The notes beneath the pieces were generated by a model. That model was not told the DNA's origin. It did no database searches and worked only from the letters and a program-made list of their open reading frames with translations. A program made the translations under genes and the position numbers. A DNA stretch of 64,000 nt from an uncultured Prevotellaceae bacterium (GTDB lineage Bacteria; Bacteroidota; Bacteroidia; Bacteroidales; Bacteroidaceae), in NCBI GenBank assembly GCA_900318685.1, contig ONLL01000012.1, forward strand, positions 1-64,000. The letters are read 5' to 3'. Shown here one piece after another: positions 25,233 through 33,637 of this stretch (within the stretch, counting starts at the first letter, position 1; each line of letters starts with the position of its first letter).

Positions 25233-25547
25233 CTATTTCTGCATCATGTTGCTGTTGGCATCGCGGAAGACGGAGCCTTTGGCAACGGTGACGACGGTGT
25301 CCTTGGCTATCTTCACGTCGACAGTGTTGCGTGCCAGGTCGATGCTCTTCACCGTGCCGTAGATGCCACCGCCGGTGACGACGGGCGTACCCTCGGTGAG
25401 CTGGTTCTGGAAGTTGCGAATCTCCTTCTGCTGCTTCTGCTGCGGCCGGATCATGAAGAAGTACATGATGGCAAAGATGGCCACCATCATCAGCAGCATC
25501 ATCATGCCGCCTCCGCCCTGCTGGGCCTGTAGTAAAATGGTTGTCAT
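25233..25547 (-). CDS. yajC: Preprotein translocase subunit YajC
   Basis: The 104-residue protein has one membrane helix (GGMMMLLMMVAIFAIMYFFM, residues about 12-31) followed by the YajC signature MIRPQQKQQKEIRNFQNQL and a small soluble domain. It associates with SecDF and the Sec channel. It follows nusB by 30 nt and precedes the ybbR-like gene. Confidence 0.93.
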   Translation of the reverse strand: MTTILLQAQQGGGGMMMLLMMVAIFAIMYFFMIRPQQKQQKEIRNFQNQLTEGTPVVTGGGIYGTVKSIDLARNTVDVKIAKDTVVTVAKGSVFRDANSNMMQK

Positions 25548-25577
25548 GGTTTTGTATTGTTTTTAATAAATGTTATG

Positions 25578-26534
25578 CTATGATTCCTGTTGGGGCCCAC
25601 GTGTGGTGTCAAGCTGCTTCATCAGCCGGTGCTGACGGATGAGGTGACGTGCGATGGCGTCGAGCATGCCGTTGATATATCCTGAGCTGCGTGGCGTGGA
25701 GTAGACCTTTGCCAGCTCCACGAACTCGTTGATGGTCACGGAGAGCGGGATGCTGGGGAAGGTGAGCATCTCGGCGATGGCTATCTGCATGATGATAACA
25801 TCCATGTAGGCCAGTCGGGAGAAGTCCCAGTTGATCGATGCTTCGCTCATGTAGCGCTGATACTCGTCGGCATTGAGGATGGCAGCACGGAAAAGCTTGC
25901 GAGCATAGTCGCGTTCCTCTTCTGAGTCATATTCAGGCAGCAACTCCTGGCGTGGTCCGTTCTTTTCGTCGAAGCGCTTGATGGTCTTAAGCACGAAGGT
26001 GTCGACCACCTCCTTGTCGTCGTTCCAGTAGAGGCTTTGCTCTTCGAGCAGTTGGTCGAGATCCTCGTTTTCCTGGATAAGGGTGCGATAGAGACGGCGC
26101 CACAACTCACGGTCGGTGGCATAGTCGTCGTCGTTGCCCGACATATAGTCCTTGTAAATCTGGGTCTGCTCGATTTGCTCCAGCAACTTACCCACAAACT
26201 CGGGATAGTCGGTCCAAGGGCGCTGCTGAGTCTCGATGAACTCCATCAGCTGACGGTTGCCCTCCAACTGGATGGCAAAGCGGTTGAAGGCGAACTTCTG
26301 CGATGGTTCGGGCCTGCCTTCGCGCAGTGCCTTGGCCTGTAGCACCTCCAGTCGTCTGCGCGACTCCCGTGTGATAGCCACGATGAGTGCCAGCAGTATG
26401 TTGTAGAGATCGTAAGCCTTCGACAGACTGAAAAACAATTCTTTCTCAGCCGTATCTATGTTCTTGTTACCGTTTTGATAATACGCGTAGGTTAACTGAA
26501 CAATCTTTATTCTGATGATTTCTCTGTTGATCAT
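25578..26534 (-). CDS. nusB: Transcription antitermination factor NusB, long Bacteroidetes form
   Basis: NusB binds boxA RNA with NusE (S10) in antitermination complexes. At 318 residues it is about twice the length of the enteric protein. The N-terminal half is a helical extension typical of Bacteroidetes. The NusB fold is C-terminal: DEYQRYMSEASINWDFSRLAYMD (shown from DEYQRYMSEA), then IAIAEMLTFPSIPLSVTINE and KVYSTPRSSGYINGMLD. It heads the minus-strand operon that ends with DUF5606. Confidence 0.9.
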   Translation of the reverse strand: MINREIIRIKIVQLTYAYYQNGNKNIDTAEKELFFSLSKAYDLYNILLALIVAITRESRRRLEVLQAKALREGRPEPSQKFAFNRFAIQLEGNRQLMEFIETQQRPWTDYPEFVGKLLEQIEQTQIYKDYMSGNDDDYATDRELWRRLYRTLIQENEDLDQLLEEQSLYWNDDKEVVDTFVLKTIKRFDEKNGPRQELLPEYDSEEERDYARKLFRAAILNADEYQRYMSEASINWDFSRLAYMDVIIMQIAIAEMLTFPSIPLSVTINEFVELAKVYSTPRSSGYINGMLDAIARHLIRQHRLMKQLDTTRGPQQES

Positions 26535-26560
26535 TTAGCACAAATATGATTTATCGACTG

Positions 26561-26592
26561 CAAAAGTAGGCATTTTTCTGCTATTATACAAG
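26561..26592 (-). promoter_or_regulatory. Promoter of the nusB operon
   Basis: Minus-strand TACTTTTG (26568-26561) with CTTG 20 bp upstream (26592-26589), 26 bp before the nusB ATG. It is back-to-back with the rplY promoter. Confidence 0.75.
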
Positions 26593-26628
26593 AAAAATGA
26601 CGTTTTTTTGAAAATTTATCGTCAATCG

Positions 26629-26660
26629 TTTATTATTTATCATTTTATTTTGTACCTTTG
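26629..26660 (+). promoter_or_regulatory. Promoter of the rplY operon
   Basis: TACCTTTG at 26653-26660 is a perfect -7 element; 20 bp upstream is TTTA (26629-26632), one base off the -33 consensus. The leader to rplY is about 80 nt. Confidence 0.75.
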
Positions 26661-26743
26661 CACCCGCTTTTTTCGTGTGATGGCGAATTAAGTCGCAAAC
26701 AAAACATTTTTAAAACAACTTAATTTAGAGTAACACAACAGTT

Positions 26744-27343
26744 ATGAAAGTTATTGCAATCAATGGTCAGAAGCGCGAGACCACAGGCAAGAAAGCCTCG
26801 AAACTGATGCGCAAGGAGGGTCTGGTGCCCTGTAACATCTACGGTGAGGAAAAGGACGAGAAGGGTCTGCCCAAGGCTTTGTCGTTTGCTGTTCCTTTTA
26901 CTGAGCTGCGTAAGGCTGTTTACACCCCCCATGTCTATGTGCTGGCACTGAATATCGATGGTGAGGAGCACAAGGCTATCATCAAGGAATTGCAGTTCCA
27001 CCCCGTCAACGACAGTCTGCTGCACGCTGACTTCTACGAGGTGAACGAGGATAAGGATATCACCGTGGGCATCCCCGTGAAGCTCAATGGTCTGGCACAG
27101 GGTGTGCGCGATGGTGGTAAGCTGAACCTCAGCATCCGCAAGATTGATGTCACCGCTCCTTATAAGAATATCCCCGAGTTGCTGGAGATCGACGTCACCA
27201 ACCTTGGCCTGGGTAAGGCCATCAAGGTGGGCGAGCTGAAGTTTGAAGGCCTCACGCTGGCTACTCCCGCTCAGGTTGTTGTCTGCTCGGTGAAGGAGAC
27301 ACGTGCTTCGAAGTCGGCTGCCGCTGCTGCCGCTGCAGAGTAA
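26744..27343 (+). CDS. rplY: 50S ribosomal protein L25/general stress protein Ctc
   Basis: A 5S-rRNA-binding ribosomal protein of the two-domain Ctc type, 199 residues. The L25 barrel is N-terminal (KRETTGKKASKLMRKEGLVP, NIYGEEKD), followed by the TL5-type C-terminal domain (HADFYEVNEDKDITVGIPVKL, shown from HADFYEVNE). It ends in an Ala-rich tail. It is the first gene of a plus-strand run to cysE, 3 nt before pth, a common pairing. Confidence 0.95.
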   Translation: MKVIAINGQKRETTGKKASKLMRKEGLVPCNIYGEEKDEKGLPKALSFAVPFTELRKAVYTPHVYVLALNIDGEEHKAIIKELQFHPVNDSLLHADFYEVNEDKDITVGIPVKLNGLAQGVRDGGKLNLSIRKIDVTAPYKNIPELLEIDVTNLGLGKAIKVGELKFEGLTLATPAQVVVCSVKETRASKSAAAAAAAE

Positions 27344-27346
27344 TAG

Positions 27347-27937
27347 ATGGACAAGTATTTGATTGTAGGGTTGGGTAATCCGGGCGATGAATATGCCCAG
27401 ACCCGCCACAATACAGGATTCATGGTGTTGGATGCTTTTGCGAAAGCATCCAACGTCGTTTTCAGTGACCGCCGCTATGGTTTCGTGGCTGAGACCTCGT
27501 TGCGTGGCAGGAAGGTGTTTCTGTTGAAGCCCACCACTTACATGAACCTCAGCGGCAATGCCGTGCGCTATTGGCTCAACCATGAGAACATCGAACAGAA
27601 CCGGCTGCTAGTCATTAGTGATGATGTGGCGCTGCCTCTGGGTACCTTTCGTCTGAAGGCCTCCGGCTCTAATGGTGGTCACAACGGTCTGGGACATATC
27701 CAGCAGCTCATCGGTGAGCAGTATGCTCGCCTGAGAATGGGCATTGGTGCCGACTTCCCCCGTGGGTCGCAGATTGACTGGGTGCTGGGACGCTACAGCG
27801 ACGAGGAGCTGCAGCTGCTGCAGCCCAGTATCGATTTGGCCGTGGACGTTGTGAAGAGCTTCGTCCTTGCCGGTATCGACATCACCATGAACCAATATAA
27901 CAAACTGGGAAAGAAATGTCCGACGAAGCAAGAATAG
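27347..27937 (+). CDS. pth: Peptidyl-tRNA hydrolase
   Basis: Pth releases tRNA from stalled peptidyl-tRNA. The 196-residue protein has GLGNPGDEYAQTRHNTGF (catalytic His), LLKPTTYMNLSGNAV and SNGGHNGLGHI, ending in the usual MNQYNKL region. It overlaps the next gene by 22 nt. A perfect 12-bp-stem palindrome (27427-27454) is translated within the conserved VLDAFAKASN segment. Confidence 0.95.
   Translation: MDKYLIVGLGNPGDEYAQTRHNTGFMVLDAFAKASNVVFSDRRYGFVAETSLRGRKVFLLKPTTYMNLSGNAVRYWLNHENIEQNRLLVISDDVALPLGTFRLKASGSNGGHNGLGHIQQLIGEQYARLRMGIGADFPRGSQIDWVLGRYSDEELQLLQPSIDLAVDVVKSFVLAGIDITMNQYNKLGKKCPTKQE
27427..27454. repeat. Perfect palindrome inside pth
   Basis: GTTGGATGCTTT-TGCG-AAAGCATCCAAC gives a 12-bp stem with a 4-nt loop. 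The encoded residues agree with the family, so the DNA has become palindromic without altering the protein type, unlike the insertions in trpE and aroB. Confidence 0.65.
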
Positions 27938-28329
27938 ACAAGTGGCTTTGGGCAGCCCGCATCTACAAGACCCGCACCATTGCCGCCGATGCCTGTAAAA
28001 ACGGGCGCGTGGCTGTCAACGGTGTGAATGTGAAACCCTCACGAATGGTGAAGGCCGATGATGTGATCAGCGTGCGCAAGCCGCCGGTCACCTTTTCCTT
28101 TCGTATCATCAAGACCATCGAACAGCGGGTGGGGGCGAAATTGCTGCCAGAGATCTATGAGAACGTGACGCCTCAGGACCAGTATGACCTGCTGGAGATG
28201 AACCGCATCAGCGGTTTTGTCGACAGGGCTCGTGGCACGGGACGTCCCACGAAGAAAGACCGTAGGCAGATGGATGCCTTCATTGGCCCGTCGCTGGAAG
28301 GCTTTGATGATTTTGACTTTGAGGACTGA
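27916..28329 (+). CDS. S4-domain RNA-binding protein (Hsp15 type)
   Basis: The 137-residue protein opens with the S4 RNA-binding fold (RIDKWLWAARIYKTRTIAAD, residues 6-25), typical of Hsp15/HslR, which binds stalled 50S subunits carrying peptidyl-tRNA. Its overlap with pth fits a shared role in ribosome rescue. The basic tail GTGRPTKKDRRQMD is common in the Bacteroidetes version. Confidence 0.88.
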   Translation: MSDEARIDKWLWAARIYKTRTIAADACKNGRVAVNGVNVKPSRMVKADDVISVRKPPVTFSFRIIKTIEQRVGAKLLPEIYENVTPQDQYDLLEMNRISGFVDRARGTGRPTKKDRRQMDAFIGPSLEGFDDFDFED

Positions 28330-28350
28330 GAGTATTAGAAATAGAGAATT

Positions 28351-29499
28351 ATGAACAGATTATCATTGGGAATTATTCATGTGGCATGTAGCGCAGCACT
28401 GCTGACGCTCACTGTTTCGTGTCTGGAAGAGAAAGATCCCTACAATGCTGGATTCGTCTTCCGCAAGCCGACCTCCGTTTATAATATGTTGTACGCCAAC
28501 AACCAGGTGGACACCATCTCGTTTATGAGCTATGGCCGTTGGAGTGTCAACAGCAGTACTAATATGGGTGGCAATTGGTGCAACTTTGAGTATACCTCTG
28601 GTCATGGCAGCACACTCTACACCTTCCCCATCCATTTTCAGCAGAATAATACCGGTATGGGACGAGGGGTGCAGTTGAACTTTGCCGACACCGATCACCC
28701 TGGCGATGCCAGTGCCCTGGTGATCTTCTGGCAGTCGGCCACTCGTGGCGACGGCACCTTGGGCAATGCCCCCGACGTGAAGACCATCACTGGTAGCGAC
28801 GGCTCGTACTTTGAGTTTACCTACGATGACCAGCATCGTCCGTTGTCGCTGCGCATCACCAAGGATGAGGCTTTGGTGCGAAGCCTCTCGCTGAGATACA
28901 ACGATAACGACAGTACGCTCACCGTGCAGGATATGACAAAGACACTGACCGGCAGCTATTCCAAGGATTACCAGCCAGTCAGGCTCATTGGCAGCAGCGA
29001 CACCGTTGGCTATTACTCACAGTACTACTCCAATGGCATGCCTGTCTCTATGGTTTACGCTTTCAATTTGGAGCACCATACTTATAATGGCGACAACACT
29101 TATTATGCTTTCAAACTTGGTGGGCAAAGCCTCAGTGCCGACAGTTTGCATTGTGCCGATAGCCTGCGTATTGCAGTGACCACAAAGGAGACGACGCAGG
29201 TGACGAAGATGAAGCTGAACTACTCGAAGAACGATAACCGTTGCCAGTCGGTCGATGTCAACCAGTTGGTGTTTGGCACTGAGCAGTGCGACCCCTATCA
29301 GCTGCTGTCGCTCTTCCGTGTTGCCCGCAATACCAGCATCGTCAGTAGCATCGAGAGCGATAAGGGAAGATGTGACGTGGAGGTCAGTCTTAATGCTGAC
29401 AAGAGTGTTGCCCAGCTCACGGTCAATCGCTCTGGATCCATACTAGGCAATGAGGTTTCTAGCCAAGATCCATCTGTCACCTATACCTTTGAATACTAG
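28351..29499 (+). CDS. Lipoprotein of unknown function
   Basis: The 382-residue protein has a lipoprotein signal ending [10 protein letters not shown] (Cys about residue 25). The mature part is beta-rich, with many Asn, Ser, Thr and Tyr, and no recognised domain. It lies between the S4 gene and queF. Its end overlaps a false upstream extension of queF. It probably sits in the periplasm or on the outer membrane. Confidence 0.7.
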   Translation: MNRLSLGIIHVACSAALLTLTVSCLEEKDPYNAGFVFRKPTSVYNMLYANNQVDTISFMSYGRWSVNSSTNMGGNWCNFEYTSGHGSTLYTFPIHFQQNNTGMGRGVQLNFADTDHPGDASALVIFWQSATRGDGTLGNAPDVKTITGSDGSYFEFTYDDQHRPLSLRITKDEALVRSLSLRYNDNDSTLTVQDMTKTLTGSYSKDYQPVRLIGSSDTVGYYSQYYSNGMPVSMVYAFNLEHHTYNGDNTYYAFKLGGQSLSADSLHCADSLRIAVTTKETTQVTKMKLNYSKNDNRCQSVDVNQLVFGTEQCDPYQLLSLFRVARNTSIVSSIESDKGRCDVEVSLNADKSVAQLTVNRSGSILGNEVSSQDPSVTYTFEY

Positions 29500-29503
29500 C
29501 CAT

Positions 29504-29965
29504 ATGTCAAGAGAAAACGAGCATCTGCAGCTATTGGGCCGAGAGACCCAATATGCCAACAATTATGACCCGTCGCTGCTGGAGACCTTCCAAAACCAGC
29601 ATCCCGACAATGACTATTGGGTGCAGTTCAACTGTCCTGAGTTCACCACGTTGTGTCCCATTACCGGACAGCCCGACTTTGCCGAGATAAAGATTCTCTA
29701 CCTGCCCGGTGACCGCATGGTCGAGAGCAAGAGCCTGAAACTCTATCTCTTCTCCTTCCGTAATCATGGTGACTTCCACGAAGATTGTGTAAACGTTATC
29801 ATGAAGGACCTTGTGCGCCTGATGGATCCCAAGTATATTGAGGTCATCGGATTCTTCCTGCCGCGTGGCGGCATCAGCATCTATCCTTATGCCAATTACG
29901 GACGCCCAGGCACGAAGTACGAAGAGATGGCACATCAGCGACTCATGAATCATCAGCTGTTGTAG
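29504..29965 (+). CDS. queF: NADPH-dependent 7-cyano-7-deazaguanine reductase
   Basis: QueF reduces preQ0 to preQ1 in queuosine synthesis. The 153-residue unimodular (YkvM-type) enzyme has the catalytic Cys in [14 protein letters not shown] (Cys 51, Asp 58), the NADPH-side block [16 protein letters not shown] and FHEDCVN. ATG 29504 gives the standard N-terminus; a longer frame from 29450 overlaps the preceding gene. No queC, queD or queE is in the window. Confidence 0.95.
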   Translation: MSRENEHLQLLGRETQYANNYDPSLLETFQNQHPDNDYWVQFNCPEFTTLCPITGQPDFAEIKILYLPGDRMVESKSLKLYLFSFRNHGDFHEDCVNVIMKDLVRLMDPKYIEVIGFFLPRGGISIYPYANYGRPGTKYEEMAHQRLMNHQLL

Positions 29966-29970
29966 CAAGG

Positions 29971-30672
29971 ATGAAGAGGGCTGTTGTCGTTGGAGCATCA
30001 TCTGGCATAGGCCGCGAGGTGGCCATACTGCTCAGAGAACGGGGATGGACGGTGGGCGTGGCCGCCCGCCGAGAGGAGTTGCTGTCCGACTTTGAGCTGA
30101 CAGCTCAGATTGATGTGACAGCAGCCGATGCCGGCCAGCGACTGCTGAATCTCGTCGAACGATTGGGAGGAATGGATCTTTATTTCCATGCTTCGGGGGT
30201 AGGTCACCAGAATCGTGAACTGCATGAAGAGATCGAGATGCAGACCGTCGATACTAATGGCATGGGCTTCACCCGCATGGTGGGCACTGCCTATCGATAT
30301 ATGGCAGAGCATGACGGAGGGCATATCGCTGTCATCTCGAGCATTGCTGGCACCAAGGGCTTGGGGCCTGCTCCCAGCTATTCGGCTACAAAAGCTCTGC
30401 AGAATACCTACATCCAGGCTTTAGAGCAGCTGGCCAATGCCCGGCGGCTGAACATCCGCTTCTCTGACTTCAGGCCTGGCTTTGTTGCTACCGACCTTCT
30501 GAACGATGGTCATCGCTATCCTCTATTATTAGATAAGGAACGGGTTGCACGAGATATGGTTCGTTCCATCGAATGCGGTCGCCACGTGCGAGTTATTGAC
30601 TGGCGTTGGAGGGCTATCACCTGTTTATGGCGCTGCATACCCCGTTGTCTCTGGCGAAGAATGAAACTATAA
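29971..30672 (+). CDS. Short-chain dehydrogenase/reductase
   Basis: The 233-residue classical-type SDR has the cofactor motif VVGASSGIGRE (residues 6-16), the HASGVGH segment, catalytic Ser in VISSIAG and the YSATK Tyr-Lys pair, followed by RPGFVATD. Arg residues after the second strand (VAARREE) suggest NADP(H). The C-terminus is short and very basic, ending in Trp and Arg. Substrate unknown. It lies 5 nt after queF. Confidence 0.88.
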   Translation: MKRAVVVGASSGIGREVAILLRERGWTVGVAARREELLSDFELTAQIDVTAADAGQRLLNLVERLGGMDLYFHASGVGHQNRELHEEIEMQTVDTNGMGFTRMVGTAYRYMAEHDGGHIAVISSIAGTKGLGPAPSYSATKALQNTYIQALEQLANARRLNIRFSDFRPGFVATDLLNDGHRYPLLLDKERVARDMVRSIECGRHVRVIDWRWRAITCLWRCIPRCLWRRMKL

Positions 30673-30685
30673 TGATGATATGCAT

Positions 30686-31291
30686 ATGAAGAAATTTTAT
30701 CTGATTGTCGTTGCTGTCTTTGCTTTTGGCTTGGCGACATCTTGCGGAAGCAAACAAACGAGCGGGGAGAAGAACGCAGACAATGACCTTGAGGAACAAG
30801 TCGATGACGAAGCTCAGGAGTCTGATAGTGAGATGACTGCACCTGTTGAAAAATGGGATGAGGAATCCGTCATCATGAAGCTTCATCTGGTTTATGCCAA
30901 TGTGAACACTGTGTTTTTGCTAAAGGAAGAAGGCAAGGAAGTGACCCGGGACCTTTGCGATGAGTTCTGTACGAAGCATTGGAATGAGGTGCTCACTCAG
31001 GTGAGGGCCTTGAACAGCAGTTTGAATGATCCTTCCGAAATGAGATTTGCCAATGAAAGGTTCTTCTGGAACTATTGGGGCGAAGGACAGGTTCAGCCCA
31101 AGGATATCAAGGTTGAACTGCTTACGAACGATATGGCCGAGGCTACTTTCAACCTGGCACATGGCGACGAGTGGATGCATACCAAGTTGTCGCTTGCCTA
31201 TGAGAACCATCAGTGGCGTATCGACGACTGGCTCGAGGTAGGTGACAATGGCCAGAGCCTGTTGGAAGATATGAAAGAGTATGTAGAGTAG
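30686..31291 (+). CDS. Small lipoprotein, DUF3828-like
   Basis: About 201 residues from ATG 30686 (an ATG at 30680 adds two). The lipoprotein signal ends LATSCGSK. An acidic linker (DNDLEEQVDDEAQESDSE) precedes a soluble alpha/beta domain that ends LSLAYENHQWRIDDW, resembling the DUF3828 group of Bacteroidetes. The family call is tentative and the function unknown. Confidence 0.65.
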   Translation: MKKFYLIVVAVFAFGLATSCGSKQTSGEKNADNDLEEQVDDEAQESDSEMTAPVEKWDEESVIMKLHLVYANVNTVFLLKEEGKEVTRDLCDEFCTKHWNEVLTQVRALNSSLNDPSEMRFANERFFWNYWGEGQVQPKDIKVELLTNDMAEATFNLAHGDEWMHTKLSLAYENHQWRIDDWLEVGDNGQSLLEDMKEYVE

Positions 31292-31302
31292 ATAGTACGT
31301 AT

Positions 31303-32211
31303 ATGGATCAGGGACGGATCAACGAGGTGCTGCTGCGCAACGTGGCACGGCTCTCGAAACTGGACGAGAAAGAGGAAGGGATGATGCCGACAGGATCGGC
31401 ACCACTGCCTGACGTGGAGGAGGTGCGTCGCATCGTGAGCTTGGCACAGCGCATCATTTTCACTGATTATTTCTATAAGCGCCAGCCGGAAGAACTCATT
31501 CGCCAACATTATATTGGTGTGAATATGGAGGAGTTCTATGGGTTGCTTCGTCGTCAGATAGCGCGTGCCCTCCAATTCTGTGAAGAGTGCAGCGAGGAAG
31601 ATGTGCTACCCACTGCCGAGGAACTGTCATTGAAGCTCATCGACCATCTGCCCGAAGTGAAACGTCTGCTGTATACTGATGTGGAGGCTATGTTCCAGAA
31701 CGACCCTGCTGCAAGGAACTATGGGGAGGTCATCTATTGCTATCCCGTGGTGAGCACGATGACCCATTATCGGTTGGCGCATGTGCTTCATCAGATGCAG
31801 GTGCCTGTTATTCCTCGTATCATCACTGAACAAGCTCATTCGCGAACGGGTATTGATATCCATCCCGGCGCCACCATCGGCGAGTATTTTGCCATCGACC
31901 ACGGCACAGGTGTAGTGATTGGCGAGACGACTATCATTGGCAATCATGTGACTCTATATCAGGGCGTGACGCTAGGTGCCAAGAGTTTTAAATATGATGC
32001 TGATGGCAATATGCTCAACGTGCCTCGCCATCCCATCATCGAAGACAATGTGACCATCTATTCCAATGCCTCGATCCTGGGGCGCATCACCATTGGTCAC
32101 GACTCGGTCATCGGAGGTAACATCTGGCTTACACACGACGTGCCGCCTCACTCACGCATATTGCAGAGTAAGGCGGTCGACGTGTCATTCCAAGGCGGAT
32201 TGGGTATTTGA
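31303..32211 (+). CDS. cysE: Serine O-acetyltransferase
   Basis: CysE acetylates L-serine with acetyl-CoA, the first step of cysteine synthesis. The 302-residue protein has the helical N-terminal domain and a left-handed beta-helix of hexapeptide repeats with DIHPGATIGEYFAIDHGTG (catalytic His/Asp region), GETTIIGNHVTLYQGVTLG and GNIWLTHDVPPHS. It is the last gene of the run from rplY and is separated from the convergent lipoprotein gene by only 3 nt. Confidence 0.92.
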   Translation: MDQGRINEVLLRNVARLSKLDEKEEGMMPTGSAPLPDVEEVRRIVSLAQRIIFTDYFYKRQPEELIRQHYIGVNMEEFYGLLRRQIARALQFCEECSEEDVLPTAEELSLKLIDHLPEVKRLLYTDVEAMFQNDPAARNYGEVIYCYPVVSTMTHYRLAHVLHQMQVPVIPRIITEQAHSRTGIDIHPGATIGEYFAIDHGTGVVIGETTIIGNHVTLYQGVTLGAKSFKYDADGNMLNVPRHPIIEDNVTIYSNASILGRITIGHDSVIGGNIWLTHDVPPHSRILQSKAVDVSFQGGLGI

Positions 32212-32214
32212 CTC

Positions 32215-32823
32215 TTATTTGGCGAAGGCACCGCTGGCGATGCTCTTCCCTTTGCTCACGGCGGCTATACTGTCGGCAGTTACGTTGGTGCTGTCAGCAG
32301 AGCGTGTGCGTGAGTAGTAATAATCGTCGTAATAATAGTCGTCGTAGTAGCTACGGTAGGTGTCCCAGTAGCCAAAGTTCACATTCTCCAGCTTGAAGCG
32401 GATGTCACGACGCGTGCCATCATTGATGTAGCCGGCGAAGTAGTCACGGTAGAGTGAATAGTTGGTGATGTAGACGGGATACCACATGCTGTCGTCATAG
32501 AGTAGTGTGATGACCCCGTTGACAATCGACCATGAGAACTCGCAGTAGGCATAGTCGTTGAACGGCGAGCGAGTGTCATAGTCCACCTCATATCCACGTC
32601 CGCTGGTGACACCATTGCCGTTGGCGCAGAAGCGGATGACGGTCTCATAGGTGTTGCCCGTCAGTCCCCAGCGGTCATAGTAGTAAGCGCCCAGATATCC
32701 CTGCCAGTCACCGGCGATGAGCACATCGGCTTCGTACTGGTCTTCAGTTTCACAACTTGTGAAGGTCGTGGTTGCCATGCTGAGCATCAGCACCATCATC
32801 AGGTAGGTATACATCTTTTTCAT
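32215..32823 (-). CDS. Lipoprotein of unknown function, paralogue 1
   Basis: A 202-residue lipoprotein (signal ending TTFTSCETED). It shares its whole plan with the neighbour at 32949-33617: GDWQGYLGAYYYDRWGLTG, SGRGYEVDY, YCEFSWSIVNGVITLLYDD and YITNYSL, so the two are tandem duplicates. The C-terminal linker is extremely Tyr/Asp-rich (SYYDDYYYDDYYYSRT). Family not recognised. It has its own -7 element and is separated from its paralogue by a terminator. Confidence 0.7.
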   Translation of the reverse strand: MKKMYTYLMMVLMLSMATTTFTSCETEDQYEADVLIAGDWQGYLGAYYYDRWGLTGNTYETVIRFCANGNGVTSGRGYEVDYDTRSPFNDYAYCEFSWSIVNGVITLLYDDSMWYPVYITNYSLYRDYFAGYINDGTRRDIRFKLENVNFGYWDTYRSYYDDYYYDDYYYSRTRSADSTNVTADSIAAVSKGKSIASGAFAK

Positions 32824-32852
32824 AATCGTAGAGTATTTATTGTTTGATGGTG

Positions 32853-32860
32853 CAAAGATA
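32853..32860 (-). promoter_or_regulatory. -7 promoter element of paralogue 1
   Basis: Minus-strand TATCTTTG, 30 bp before the ATG at 32823. The -33 position is only T-rich, without a clear TTTG. Confidence 0.55.
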
Positions 32861-32884
32861 CTGCTTTTTGCGTATCAATAAAAA

Positions 32885-32916
32885 GGTTTCCCCCTAAAAG
32901 ACATTAGGGGAAAACC
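32885..32916 (-). terminator. Intrinsic terminator of paralogue 2
   Basis: On the minus strand GGTTTTCCCCTAA and TTAGGGGGAAACC form a 12-13-bp stem with one bulge, followed by TTTTTATT, a standard intrinsic terminator 33 bp after the stop at 32949. Confidence 0.85.
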
Positions 32917-32948
32917 TATTCGTGATAGGGAAATGCGTTGCAGCCCTA

Positions 32949-33617
32949 TTATCGTATTGACTCCTGGATGGCTTTGGCAAACTCTCCACTGGCTATGCTC
33001 ACAGCCTCTGACTCGCCACTCTGTTGGCGGACTATGTCGGTGCGATCGAGGAAGGGAACATCTTCGGTAGCACCGGTTTTTGTGCGTGAGTGGAAGTAGC
33101 GCGGATCGTCGAAGTCGCCATAGTTGCCGTAACGGCCACTGCCGTTGCGATAGTAGTCCCAGTCATCGTAGGCTACGTTTTGGAACTCAAACTGTATGCG
33201 GCGGTTGGTGGGAGTGTATATCTTGCCGCGGAACCAGCTGGTGCCCAGCGAATAGTCAATAATATAAATAGGTGTCCATACATCGTCGTCGTAGAGCAAG
33301 GTGATCTCACCATCGACGATGAACCACTTGAACGATGAGCAGGCATAGTCGCGGTGGGGAGAGTTGACATTGTAGTTCAGCTCGTAGCCGCGTCCGCTGG
33401 TGTAGTAGGAGCCTCTCGACTCAAAGCGCATCACGGTGGCATAGGTGCTACCGCTGATGCCCCAGCGGTCGCTATAGTAAGCGCCGATGTAGCCCTGCCA
33501 GTCGCCTTCGCGCAGTTTCTGGGCGATGTAGTCGTCTTCCTCTTCACAACTGGTGAAGGTGGTTGTTGCTGTGGCACACAAGGTGAGCGTCAACAGAAGG
33601 GAATAGATTTTTTTCAT
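32949..33617 (-). CDS. Lipoprotein of unknown function, paralogue 2
   Basis: A 222-residue lipoprotein (TTFTSCEEEDDY) with GDWQGYIGAYYSDRWGISG, SGRGYELNY, SSFKWFIVDGEITLLYDDD and YIIDYSL, aligning along its length with paralogue 1. It lies 20 nt downstream of the AmpG-like permease gene on the same strand and is probably cotranscribed with it, which could point to a cell-envelope role. Confidence 0.7.
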   Translation of the reverse strand: MKKIYSLLLTLTLCATATTTFTSCEEEDDYIAQKLREGDWQGYIGAYYSDRWGISGSTYATVMRFESRGSYYTSGRGYELNYNVNSPHRDYACSSFKWFIVDGEITLLYDDDVWTPIYIIDYSLGTSWFRGKIYTPTNRRIQFEFQNVAYDDWDYYRNGSGRYGNYGDFDDPRYFHSRTKTGATEDVPFLDRTDIVRQQSGESEAVSIASGEFAKAIQESIR

Positions 33618-33637
33618 ATTCTCAAAGTTTAATGGGG

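Noticed and set aside
29466-29503. preQ1 riboswitch before queF
   Set aside because: queF starts 4 nt after the preceding stop codon, and I could not see a preQ1 aptamer in the end of the previous gene.
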